Source of the DNA: Mycobacterium sp. 852014-50255_SCH5639931
GTDB lineage: Bacteria; Actinomycetota; Actinomycetes; Mycobacteriales; Mycobacteriaceae
DNA: 64,000 nucleotides
Assembly (NCBI RefSeq): GCF_001665605.1
Contig: NZ_LZSV01000035.1
Span: forward strand, 248,001 to 312,000
Direction of reading: 5' to 3'
Below, piece after piece: positions 15,727-23,543 of this stretch. The notes beneath the pieces were generated by a model. The model saw only the letters and a program-made list of their open reading frames with translations, ran no database searches and was not told the DNA's origin. The stretch's first letter is position 1, and the number at the start of each line of letters is the position of its first letter. The position numbers were made by a program, and so were the translations under genes.

Positions 15727-16857
15727 ATGAAATTCGTTGACGAGTTCCGCGATCCGGCCGCGGCCCGCAAGCTGCTGGGCGCCATCGAACGCCTGGCCGG
15801 CGCCGACGGCGAACAGTTCAAGTTCATGGAAGTGTGTGGCGGGCACACGCACACGATCTACCGGCACGGCATCGAGCACCTGCTGCCCGACAACGTCGAG
15901 CTGGTGCACGGCCCCGGCTGCCCCGTCTGCGTGATCCCGATGGGCCGCATCGACGATGCCATGTGGCTCGCCGGCCAACCCGACGTGATCTTCACCTGCT
16001 TCGGCGACATGATGCGCGTGCCCGGATCACACGGCAGCCTGCTGGACGCAAAGGCGCGCGGCGCCGACGTGCGGTTCGTCTACTCCCCGCTGGACGCGCT
16101 GAAGATCGCGCTCGACAATCCGGACAAGCACGTGGTTTTCTTCGCCATCGGTTTCGAAACCACCGCGCCGTCGACCGCGGTCACCCTGGTCCGGGCGCGC
16201 GACCTGAAGCTGAACAACTTCAGCGTGTTCTGCAACCACGTGATGATCGTCCCGCCGATCAAGGCCATCCTGGAGTCGCCGGACCTGCGCCTGTCGGGTT
16301 TCATCGGCCCCGGGCACGTGTCCACGGTGGTCGGCAATCGCCCCTACCGGTTCGTGCCGGAGGTGTACCGAAAGCCTTTGGTGGTAGCCGGGTTTGAGCC
16401 TCTGGACATTCTGGCCGCGGTCGCGATGCTGTTGACCCAGATCCGGGAGGGCCGCTGTGAGGTGGAGAACCAGTACACGCGCGTGGTGCCCGAGGGGGGC
16501 AATCCCGCCGCTTTGGCGTTGATGGGCAAGGTTTTTGCGCTGCGCCCCCACTTCGAGTGGCGCGGGCTGGGTTTCATCTCGCAAAGCGCGCTGCGGCTGC
16601 ACGACGACTTTTCGGGATTCGACGCCGAGCTGCGGTTCGCGATGCCGGGCGTGCGGGTCGCCGATCCCAAGGCGTGCCAGTGCGGCGAGGTGCTCAAGGG
16701 TGTGCTCAAGCCATGGGAGTGCAAGGTTTTCGGCACGGCGTGCACCCCGGAGACCCCGATCGGCACGTGCATGGTGTCCCCCGAGGGGGCGTGCGCCGCC
16801 TACTACAACTTCGGCCGAATGCACCGCGACGCGGTCAAGCTGGTGGGGCGCGCTTGA
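15727..16857 (+). CDS. hypD: hydrogenase maturation scaffold protein HypD
   Basis: Fe-S scaffold on which Fe(CN)2CO is built together with HypC. Conserved blocks are present: FMEVCGGHTHTIYRHG, VHGPGCPVCVIP, FFAIGFETTAPSTA, GFIGPGHVSTVVG and the Cys-rich C-terminal region with CQCGEVLKG, GTACTPETPIGTCM and EGACAAYY that binds the [4Fe-4S] cluster. 376 aa, full length. It ends in a possible TTGA overlap with the next gene. Confidence 0.96.
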   Translation: MKFVDEFRDPAAARKLLGAIERLAGADGEQFKFMEVCGGHTHTIYRHGIEHLLPDNVELVHGPGCPVCVIPMGRIDDAMWLAGQPDVIFTCFGDMMRVPGSHGSLLDAKARGADVRFVYSPLDALKIALDNPDKHVVFFAIGFETTAPSTAVTLVRARDLKLNNFSVFCNHVMIVPPIKAILESPDLRLSGFIGPGHVSTVVGNRPYRFVPEVYRKPLVVAGFEPLDILAAVAMLLTQIREGRCEVENQYTRVVPEGGNPAALALMGKVFALRPHFEWRGLGFISQSALRLHDDFSGFDAELRFAMPGVRVADPKACQCGEVLKGVLKPWECKVFGTACTPETPIGTCMVSPEGACAAYYNFGRMHRDAVKLVGRA

Positions 16858-17591
16858 CCGGTAACACCGACGGCCCGGATATGTTCGCGCGCTACGCCTA
16901 CGCGCCCAACGCGCTGGGTTATTGCGGTCCCCCGCTGGGAGCCACCCTGCGCGACGGTTCGGTCGACGAGGTGCGCCGGGCGGCGACGACGTTCTCCGGG
17001 GCGTGGCCGTACCTGCGGGTGCTGTCGACGCTGACCGGCATCGCCGACCCGCTGGATTACCGGCTGGTGGAGTCCTACTGGCTGGGCGGCGGCGTCGGCG
17101 CCGACCTGGACCCCCGGGACTTCTTCAACGGATTGCTGGCGATCATCGGCCCGCAGGCGGGCCGCTATTGGTCGCACCTGACGCCGGACCTGGCCGGCGA
17201 GGCCGCCGCCAACCACTGTTTCCACGTCTTCGGCGTGTACCCGTGGACCCGGTTCCTGGGGCGGGGTATGGACGAACATCCCCTGAACGTGCTCGACAAC
17301 TGCCGCATCACCTGGGGAACCGTGCTTTCCCGTGACCGCGACCGGATCGAGGTGCTGCGCCGACGGCTGGTGCTCGACGGTGACGGGCTGGCGCTGTCCG
17401 AACCGTCGTCCGCTGTGTTCGACGTCTGGATCGACGGGTACAGCGCGGTGCCGGATGCCACCGCGGGCGACCAGGTCGCGCTGCACTGGGGGCGGCTGTG
17501 CGGCCGTCTGTCACCGCGGCAGGTCGGCGCCCTCGCCGACGGAACCGAGCGTCAACTGCGGGTGACGAGCCACCGACTGGCGCGCGTCTAG
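16854..17591 (+). CDS. uncharacterised protein at the end of the hydrogenase operon (DUF6390-like)
   Basis: 245 aa if translation starts at TTG 16854, which overlaps the hypD stop; ATG 16881 (MFARYAYAPNALGYCGPP) gives 236 aa and is the main alternative. Landmarks are NALGYCGPP, a WPYLRVLS segment, a YWLGGGVGADLDPRDFF region and NHCFHVFGVYPWTRFLG. No catalytic motif is recognised and it is soluble. Proteins of this type sit beside hypD in actinobacterial group 1h clusters. The stop codon abuts a palindromic repeat. Confidence 0.75.
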   Translation: MTGNTDGPDMFARYAYAPNALGYCGPPLGATLRDGSVDEVRRAATTFSGAWPYLRVLSTLTGIADPLDYRLVESYWLGGGVGADLDPRDFFNGLLAIIGPQAGRYWSHLTPDLAGEAAANHCFHVFGVYPWTRFLGRGMDEHPLNVLDNCRITWGTVLSRDRDRIEVLRRRLVLDGDGLALSEPSSAVFDVWIDGYSAVPDATAGDQVALHWGRLCGRLSPRQVGALADGTERQLRVTSHRLARV

Positions 17592-17658
17592 CGGCGATCG
17601 CGAGCGCGGCCGTGGCGATCGCGAGCGCGGCGAAGCCGGGCGAAGCGGGTCGCCGCCA
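17591..17658. repeat. dispersed palindromic repeat, copy 2, with partial tandem duplication
   Basis: A full repeat (17613-17658) has the interior GCGAGCGCGGCGAAGCCGGG followed by CGAAGCGGGT and ends TCGCCGCCA. It is preceded by a second copy of its first 18 bases (17593-17610), giving a 21-base period. The element starts at the last base of the stop codon of the preceding gene. Apart from the flanking base it is the same as the copy at 42840. Confidence 0.75.
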
Positions 17659-17689
17659 TTGGGGGTCGGCTCGTGCCAGACTGGCCCCC

Positions 17690-18832
17690 GTGCCCGGTTC
17701 CCTCCGCGACGTGCTGCCCGCGGCCGCCGCTCTGCTCGGCGCGCCGGGCGCCGTCGACGAGCTGGGTATGGCCGACTGCATCGGGGGGGCCGACCAGGTC
17801 GATCGGGTCGCGGTGGTGCTGGTGGACGGACTGGGTTGGCATCTGCTTGCGGAGCTGGCCGGCAGCGCCCCGCTGCTCGCCTCCGTGCTCGCCGGGCAGG
17901 CCGGCCACCTCACGGAGCTCACCTGCACCTTCCCGTCGACCACCCCGACCAGTTTGGTCTCGCTTGGCACGGGGGCGCAGCCCGGCGAGCACGGGATCCT
18001 GGGCTTCACGCTGAACGTGCCGGGCACCGATCGGGTGCTCAACCACATCCTGTGGCGTGACGACCCACCGCACGCCGAGTGGCAACCCTTACCCACGTGG
18101 TTCGGGCGGCTCAACAAAGCCGGCGTGAGCGCACGCGCCGTCTTGCCGGCCGCGTTCATGGGTAGCGGGCTGACCGAGGCGGCGTACCGCGGCGCCGAGT
18201 TCCGCCCGATCCAGCCGACGGACGACAACGCGCAGGCGGTGGCCGACGAGCTGCGCGCGGCGCCCGGCCTGGTCTACGGCTACACCGCCGCCCTGGATAC
18301 GGCCGCCCACGTATTCGGCGTCGGATCGCCCCGATGGCACGAAGCGGCCGCCCAGGTGGACACGCTGCTCAGCCGGCTGGTCGAGGCGCTACCGCCGAAC
18401 GCGGCGCTGCTGGTGACCGCCGACCACGGCGGTTTCAACGTTCCACCGGACGCGCGGGTCGACCTCGACACCGACCCGCGGCTGGCCGCGGGAGTCCGCG
18501 TGGTCGCCGGTGAGCCGAGGGTTCGCTACCTGCACACCGAGCCCGGCGCCGCGGCGGATGTGCAGGCGGCGTGGAGCGAGGTACTCGACGGCAGGGCGCA
18601 CGTCTACAGCCGCGAGCAGGCGGTGGCCACCGGGATGTTCGGACCGGTCAGCCCGGCGCACCTGGCGCGGATCGGCGACGTCGTCGCCGTCTGCACCGGC
18701 GATGCCGCCGTACTGGCAACCGGGCACGAGCCGCCGGAGACGGCTCGCCTCATAGGCTTTCACGGCGCGGCGACGCCCGCCGAAATGGCCATCCCGCTGA
18801 TCGTCTTCAAATCCCCTGCCGCGGCTCACTAG
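17690..18832 (+). CDS. type I phosphodiesterase / nucleotide pyrophosphatase family protein
   Basis: 380 aa from GTG 17690; upstream in-frame starts would run through the palindromic repeat and the preceding gene. It belongs to the alkaline-phosphatase superfamily: metal ligands appear in VVLVDGLGW (Asp), TFPSTTPTSLVSL (the nucleophilic Ser/Thr region), an HxxxG segment (GEHGILGF) and LLVTADHGGFN with the C-terminal His. Substrate unknown. No signal peptide is obvious, so probably cytoplasmic. It is not part of the hydrogenase function as far as can be seen. Confidence 0.8.
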   Translation: MPGSLRDVLPAAAALLGAPGAVDELGMADCIGGADQVDRVAVVLVDGLGWHLLAELAGSAPLLASVLAGQAGHLTELTCTFPSTTPTSLVSLGTGAQPGEHGILGFTLNVPGTDRVLNHILWRDDPPHAEWQPLPTWFGRLNKAGVSARAVLPAAFMGSGLTEAAYRGAEFRPIQPTDDNAQAVADELRAAPGLVYGYTAALDTAAHVFGVGSPRWHEAAAQVDTLLSRLVEALPPNAALLVTADHGGFNVPPDARVDLDTDPRLAAGVRVVAGEPRVRYLHTEPGAAADVQAAWSEVLDGRAHVYSREQAVATGMFGPVSPAHLARIGDVVAVCTGDAAVLATGHEPPETARLIGFHGAATPAEMAIPLIVFKSPAAAH

Positions 18833-18958
18833 TCGCCGCTGCGCCGCCTTGCGGCTTCTTCCGCGAATCGCTCACAGCCCAAATTGCGCTACCTTTAAGC
18901 CTTTTCAAAGGGGACTGACAGGGTCGCCACTCACCAGCGCTGCTACGGTGGCAGCACT

Positions 18959-19405
18959 GTGAGTTTCCGTGGTGCGGGCAGACCTTCACGACGGCCCCGA
19001 CGCCAGTCGGCTCTGGCCGTAGTTGCTGCACTGTCCCTTTTCGCCGCTGCCTTCGGATTCTGGGCGTTGCAGGTTGAGGCGACGGCCGGCCCACCGCAGC
19101 ACGTGGCCGTGTCGGTGGCGACCACCGGCACCGGGACGCTTCAGTTCCGGGACGGCTCGGCACCGCGCAGCCATCCCGACTTCGGCTCCACCCTGAACGA
19201 CGACAAGGCATTCAAGAGCGCGGGTTTGAAGCGCGATCGGCCGACGACCTTTTCGCTGTCCGTGCCGCGCTGGTCGTGGACGCTGTCGTCACTCGCGTCG
19301 GCCACTGGGGCACAGCGGCCCCTCGACTTATGCCCGTCACGCGCACCCTCGACTGTCCTTGCGGGTCAAGACCTCTTGACCAAGCTTTGCGTGTCCAGGC
19401 GCTGA
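18959..19405 (+). CDS. small predicted exported/anchored protein, paralogue A, upstream of a PPE gene
   Basis: 148 aa from GTG 18959. A basic N terminus (RPSRRPRRQ) and a hydrophobic helix (about 17-37) make a signal anchor. The rest is low-complexity, ending DLLTKLCVSRR. A paralogue with the same layout and end (DLLTLLCVARC) lies at 20594-21004, again before a PPE gene, which argues both are real. High GC at third codon positions in this frame supports coding. Function unknown. Confidence 0.55.
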   Translation: MSFRGAGRPSRRPRRQSALAVVAALSLFAAAFGFWALQVEATAGPPQHVAVSVATTGTGTLQFRDGSAPRSHPDFGSTLNDDKAFKSAGLKRDRPTTFSLSVPRWSWTLSSLASATGAQRPLDLCPSRAPSTVLAGQDLLTKLCVSRR

Positions 19406-19435
19406 TCGACATTCCGAGCCACTCGTAGCCATGTC

Positions 19436-19458
19436 TGGCCGGCGCCGCGCGCCGGCCA
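19436..19458 (+). terminator. strong hairpin between small exported gene A and PPE gene A
   Basis: TGGCCGGCGC and GCGCCGGCCA form a perfect 10-base stem with a 3-base loop (CGC), 30 bases after the stop codon. No U-tract. It may terminate or process the transcript before the PPE gene. The second module has a different-sequence hairpin at the same place. Confidence 0.5.
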
Positions 19459-19631
19459 ACAGCCGACGGCGTTAGCCCGGAGCGGCCAAAGCCCGTCGGC
19501 ATGCCCGCAACTCCCGACCGGACGCTGAACGTCGGTCGCTACCCACCCAAGGAAGTCATGTTTGCAGCCAACTCCCGCACGCCCGCTGGATCCGCGGCCA
19601 CCCACCCCGCCCCTGCCGGGGGCAGATAGCG

Positions 19632-20534
19632 GTGGACTTCGGCGCGTTACCCCCAGAGATCAACACCGCGCGAATGTATTCCGGCCCCGGCCCCGCATCA
19701 CTGCTGAGCGCGGCCACAACGTGGCAGCGGCTGGCCGACCACCTCCGCGAGGCCGCGACGAAGTACCTCGTTTCTGCGGGCCTGCTGGACGGCTTGCGCG
19801 GCCCCGCCGCGCAGCAGATGGGCGACACGACGGCACCGTACATAGCGTGGCTGCAGGCCACCGCCGCATTAGCGGAGCAAACCGCCGCCCGCGCCGGCGC
19901 GGCGGCCGACGCGTATGAGTGGGCGCTGGCCGCGACCGCGCCGCCGCAGACCATCGTCGCCAACCGGGCATTGCGAAGGTCGCTGGCGGCGACGAACCAC
20001 CTGCGCCAAAACACCCCGGCCATCGCGTCCGCGGAGGGCCACTACGACCAGCTCTGGGCGCAGAACGCCGCCGCCATGTACGCCTACGCCACTGTCGCTG
20101 CGGCCGCCTCGACCGTGACGCCCTTTACGTCCCCGCCCGTCGCCGACGACGGCGACGAAGTGATATCGGCCGGCGCGGAACTGGTTTCGATGCTCCCCGC
20201 GGCGATCGACGGGCTATCCTCGGCATCTTGCCGGCGATTCCGTACGGCTGTGCTGGCGATGTCGTCGCCGCTGTCCAAGCTGAGTTCCCTGCGCACCGGG
20301 TTCGCCCGGCAGGCCAGCATCCCGCTCGCCGTGGCCACCGGTGCTGCGGCGGCGAAGACGGGCAGGGGTAATCGCGCGGCGGTGCTGGTGGATTTCGGAC
20401 GCGCGATCTCGATTGGCGGGTTGTCGGTGCCGCGGGCATGGCTGCCCGCCGCGAAACCGAATGCGGTGGGCAAGCAGCCAACTGAACCCCAGCGCCCCGT
20501 AGGCGGGGAGCCGCTAACCCACACCGGACTTTGA
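19632..20534 (+). CDS. PPE-family protein (SVP subgroup), copy A
   Basis: 300 aa, probable ESX/type VII-secreted or surface protein. The N-terminal PPE domain (DFGALPPEINTARMYSGPG through LWAQNAAAMYAYA, residues 1-160) is followed by a variable C-terminal part with the GGLSVPRAW motif that defines the PPE-SVP group. The start is GTG 19632. In place of the usual WxG turn the sequence reads GLRGP, so the motif is degenerate. There is no PE gene beside it. Paralogous to 21106-21996. Confidence 0.9.
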   Translation: MDFGALPPEINTARMYSGPGPASLLSAATTWQRLADHLREAATKYLVSAGLLDGLRGPAAQQMGDTTAPYIAWLQATAALAEQTAARAGAAADAYEWALAATAPPQTIVANRALRRSLAATNHLRQNTPAIASAEGHYDQLWAQNAAAMYAYATVAAAASTVTPFTSPPVADDGDEVISAGAELVSMLPAAIDGLSSASCRRFRTAVLAMSSPLSKLSSLRTGFARQASIPLAVATGAAAAKTGRGNRAAVLVDFGRAISIGGLSVPRAWLPAAKPNAVGKQPTEPQRPVGGEPLTHTGL

Positions 20535-20593
20535 TCGTTTTCACAGCTCGCTGGGCTTGTCGGCCAAGCCTCGTGTTGTAAGTTCGGGCCACT

Positions 20594-21004
20594 GTGACAG
20601 TTGGCGATACCCGTAGAACTCGACGATGGCGGTCCGTCATCGCAGTGGTCGCGGTGCTCGGTGTGTTCTGCGCGGTCACAGCGGGTTGGGCATCGCGTGG
20701 GAGCGCGGTCTCCGGACTCGCCCGCGCGGATGCCACGCACGTGCAAGCGCATAACGCGTGCGCTGCCGCACCGGGCTTTTCCGCCGGCTCCTCGCCGACA
20801 CATCACAAGACCACCAAGACCGCATGGATGACGCGGGATCGGCCGCCCACATGGGCCCGCTCGTCACCGCCATCGATCGGGTCGCCGTTACCGACTTCGT
20901 TTGCGGCCGCGGTATTTCGGCTGCCCCGCACACCATCCCGTGCGCCCGGGGCGGTTCCGTCCGACCGGGATCTGTTGACGCTGCTCTGCGTCGCCCGTTG
21001 CTGA
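20594..21004 (+). CDS. small predicted exported/anchored protein, paralogue B, upstream of a PPE gene
   Basis: 136 aa from GTG 20594, with a basic N terminus (TRRTRRWR), a hydrophobic helix (about 13-33) and a low-complexity tail containing RDRPPT and ending DLLTLLCVARC. These features are shared with the protein at 18959-19405. Both genes start at the sequence CACTGTGA. Function unknown; the association with a PPE gene suggests envelope location or co-secretion. Confidence 0.5.
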   Translation: MTVGDTRRTRRWRSVIAVVAVLGVFCAVTAGWASRGSAVSGLARADATHVQAHNACAAAPGFSAGSSPTHHKTTKTAWMTRDRPPTWARSSPPSIGSPLPTSFAAAVFRLPRTPSRAPGAVPSDRDLLTLLCVARC

Positions 21005-21018
21005 GGGCTCCTTGGCAG

Positions 21019-21043
21019 GTAGGCCTGTAACCCCCGGGCCTAC
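21019..21043 (+). terminator. hairpin between small exported gene B and PPE gene B
   Basis: GTAGGCC (21019-21025) pairs perfectly with GGCCTAC (21037-21043) across an 11-base loop, 14 bases after the stop codon. It is in the same position as the hairpin of the first module. Confidence 0.45.
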
Positions 21044-21105
21044 GTCCCAAGAGAAGAGTCCCGTTCGAACCGCGGCCCCACCGCCGTCGTTAGGCAGAGA
21101 TAGCG

Positions 21106-21996
21106 ATGAATTTCACGATGCTCCCGCCCGAAATCATTTCCGGACAACTGCATGCCGGCCCCGGCTCGGACTCGATGGCCGAAGCCGCGTCGGCGTGGGC
21201 CCGCCTGGCCACTCGGCTGCACACCGCAGTCGCGGACTACCGGGCGGTGATCTCGAAGCTGCGAGCCGGCTGGGAGGATCCCACCCCCTGGCACGAAGCC
21301 GCGGCGTCCTACATCGACTGGCTCAACGCCACCGCGATACGCACCGAGCAAGCGGCAACCCAGGCCGCCGCTGCGGCGAGCGCACACGAAAGGGCGTTAG
21401 CGGCAACGGTGCCGCCGCCGTCGATCGACGCCAACCGGGTGCATTGCAGATCGCTGATCATGGCGAACTCCCTGGGTCTGGCGAGCCCGGCGATCGCCGC
21501 CACCGAGGCCGACTACGAACGGATGTGGGCGCAGGACGCCGCGGCCATGCACGCCTACGCCGCGGCGTCGGCGGATGCCGCGGCCATCGTGCCGTTCACG
21601 TTGCCGCCCGGCAGCGCAAGCCGAGGCACGTGGGCACTGGAATCGGGGCCGGAGGTCGTATCGGCAGGCCGGCAGCTGATCGCAGCCGCGCCCGGCGCGC
21701 TGCGGGCGCTGTCCCTGTCGCCGCTGGCCACGTTCGACGTCTCCCTCGCGTCGGCGACCTGCCCGCTGTCAAAACTGAGCTCACTCACCGCGCCGTCGGG
21801 TGTCGCGATCGGCTACCTGAATTCACTCAACAAGGCGGCGGCTTTGCGCTGCCTCGCGCCCGACCAGCGTGCTGTTCGCGGCGCGGCAATCACCGCGCGG
21901 GTCGGCCGCGCAACGTCGGTCGGGGCGCTGTCGGTACCACGGGTCTGGGCGACGGCCGCGGCGCCGATGGCCGTCTACCGCGGAACGGTTGCGTAG
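21106..21996 (+). CDS. PPE-family protein (SVP subgroup), copy B
   Basis: 296 aa starting MNFTMLPPEIISGQLHAGPG, with the PPE domain to about residue 160 (YERMWAQDAAAMHAYA) and the VGALSVPRVW motif near the C terminus. The GAGATAGCG before the ATG matches the corresponding sequence before copy A. Overall similarity to copy A along both domains, and the same upstream partner, show a tandem duplication. It is convergent with the amidotransferase gene eight bases away. Confidence 0.9.
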   Translation: MNFTMLPPEIISGQLHAGPGSDSMAEAASAWARLATRLHTAVADYRAVISKLRAGWEDPTPWHEAAASYIDWLNATAIRTEQAATQAAAAASAHERALAATVPPPSIDANRVHCRSLIMANSLGLASPAIAATEADYERMWAQDAAAMHAYAAASADAAAIVPFTLPPGSASRGTWALESGPEVVSAGRQLIAAAPGALRALSLSPLATFDVSLASATCPLSKLSSLTAPSGVAIGYLNSLNKAAALRCLAPDQRAVRGAAITARVGRATSVGALSVPRVWATAAAPMAVYRGTVA

Positions 21997-22004
21997 CGCT
22001 CGGG

Positions 22005-22739
22005 TCAGCCCGCGCGCCCGGCATACGACCGCGCGGCGTCCACGATCGCGGCGAAGAGGCGTAAGTCGTCCAGGGATTGTTCCGGATGCCATTGCACCGC
22101 AAGCACAAAACGGTCCCCGGGCAACTCCAGCGCCTCGACGACGCCGTCGGCGTCCCAGGCGCTGACCATCAGCCCCTCACCGACTTTGTCGATCGCCTGA
22201 TGGTGGTAGCACGGCGCATCGGTGGACTCCCCGACCAGCGCGGCCAGCCGGCTGCCCGCCGCGGTGCGCACCGTCAACCTGTTGAACACCGCGTTGCCCG
22301 CCCGATGTCCGTCGTGGCCGAGAACCTCCGGCAGGTGTTGATGCAGGGTGCCGCCCAGCGCCACATTGAGCACCTGCGCACCGCGACAGATGCCCAGCAC
22401 CGGCAGTCCCCGGTCCAGCGCGCCGCGCAACAACGCGAATTCCCATTCGTCGCGGGCGGCGCGCGGCTGATCGGTGGTCGGATGCGGCTGTTGCCCATAC
22501 GCGGCGGGATCCACGTCGTAGCCGCCCGTAATCACCAGCGCGTGCAGACTGTCGAGCACCGGGCCGACCGTCGCAGGTTCCGCCGGTTGCGGCGGTAGCA
22601 ACACCGCGGCCCCGCCGGCCAGCACGACACCCTGGAAGTAATCGGCAGGCAGATAACCCGCCGGCACGTCCCAGATCCCGGTCCGCACCCGCTCCAGGTA
22701 CGAAGTCAGGCCCACCACCGGGCGCCCAGAGGCGTTCAC
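22005..22739 (-). CDS. class I glutamine amidotransferase-like hydrolase (PuuD type)
   Basis: 244 aa, gamma-glutamyl hydrolase/amidotransferase fold. The nucleophile elbow is GICRGAQVLN, the catalytic His-Glu pair is QWHPEQS near the C terminus, and the conserved ITGGYDVDP and HHQAI segments are present. GTG 22739 was chosen because GGAAAGGA lies just upstream. It corresponds to M. tuberculosis Rv2859c, which is adjacent to a glutamine-synthetase-like gene there; no such gene occurs here. A role in polyamine or gamma-glutamyl amide breakdown is likely from the family. Confidence 0.85.
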   Translation of the reverse strand: MNASGRPVVGLTSYLERVRTGIWDVPAGYLPADYFQGVVLAGGAAVLLPPQPAEPATVGPVLDSLHALVITGGYDVDPAAYGQQPHPTTDQPRAARDEWEFALLRGALDRGLPVLGICRGAQVLNVALGGTLHQHLPEVLGHDGHRAGNAVFNRLTVRTAAGSRLAALVGESTDAPCYHHQAIDKVGEGLMVSAWDADGVVEALELPGDRFVLAVQWHPEQSLDDLRLFAAIVDAARSYAGRAG

Positions 22740-22838
22740 AACCGCGCATCCTTTCCCCGACCGACACGGTACCGCCCGCGACCCGCGAAGTCGCCGCAAA
22801 CCGCTTGTGCGAGTTGCTGTTCGGCGCGCCCGGCGGGA

Positions 22839-23399
22839 CTACCAGGTACTGGTGCGCAACACGATCTCGGCGGCCAACTGTGCCGTCGACTCCTGCACCG
22901 TCCGCCGGCCCAAATGCACCACGCGGTACTCGGCGTAGACATACTGCTGGCTGGCACGCGCCACCGCCCGCGCGGCCGGGGAGCTGACCAGGACCGTGGT
23001 GCCGATCTCCACCGGCGGGCAGTGCCCGTCGCGAACCGCGCCGTCGCGATCGGCCGCCCGCGGATGGCCGCGATCGATCACCACCAGGCCGACGAACCGG
23101 CCCAGCTTCGTCGCGGCCAGTTCCCAGGCCAGCTCGCCGCCGGCGCGGTCGCCCACCACCACGGCCCACCCGATTCCCAGCGCGTCGAGGATGCCGACCA
23201 CCGACTTGGGGGTCAGGCGCGGGTCGAGACCGATGACGACCGTCCGAAGCGACGCGGTGTGCAGCCGTTCGCAGACCGCGTCGTACGCGGCCGGGATGCG
23301 CTCCTCGTCGCCCAGGATGACGACCACGACGCCCTGTTCCGGACCAGCCACCGCTACCGGGACGGGGAACCCGTCGAGCGTGGTCATCATTGAGGGCAT
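22839..23399 (-). CDS. alpha/beta-hydrolase-fold protein lacking the catalytic serine
   Basis: 186 aa. The fold is suggested by VVVVILGDEERIP, TVVIGLDPR and the elbow region WAVVVGDRAGGELAWELAA. In that elbow the nucleophile position (G-x-S-x-G) holds Arg (GDRAG), so hydrolase activity is unlikely. The protein is also shorter than typical members. ATG 23399 is the first start; ATG 23390 is possible. It lies between cobQ and the amidotransferase on the same strand; function unknown. Confidence 0.65.
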   Translation of the reverse strand: MPSMMTTLDGFPVPVAVAGPEQGVVVVILGDEERIPAAYDAVCERLHTASLRTVVIGLDPRLTPKSVVGILDALGIGWAVVVGDRAGGELAWELAATKLGRFVGLVVIDRGHPRAADRDGAVRDGHCPPVEIGTTVLVSSPAARAVARASQQYVYAEYRVVHLGRRTVQESTAQLAAEIVLRTSTW

Positions 23400-23543
23400 C
23401 TACGCACGCTACAACCGACCGGCCCGCGCGCGGGACGATTTCTCCACATCCCCCGCGTTCAGCGGCTATCCCTACGGGCGCGCGCGACGCGTTTTGCGTC
23501 GCCGTCAATTCGGCCGTCGTGCCGCCGACGCTCGGCGAATGCC

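Noticed and set aside
18833-18880. Inverted-looking GC-rich stretch after the phosphodiesterase gene, a possible reversed copy of the palindromic repeat
   Set aside because: Only short scattered matches to the consensus; not better than expected by chance in this base composition.
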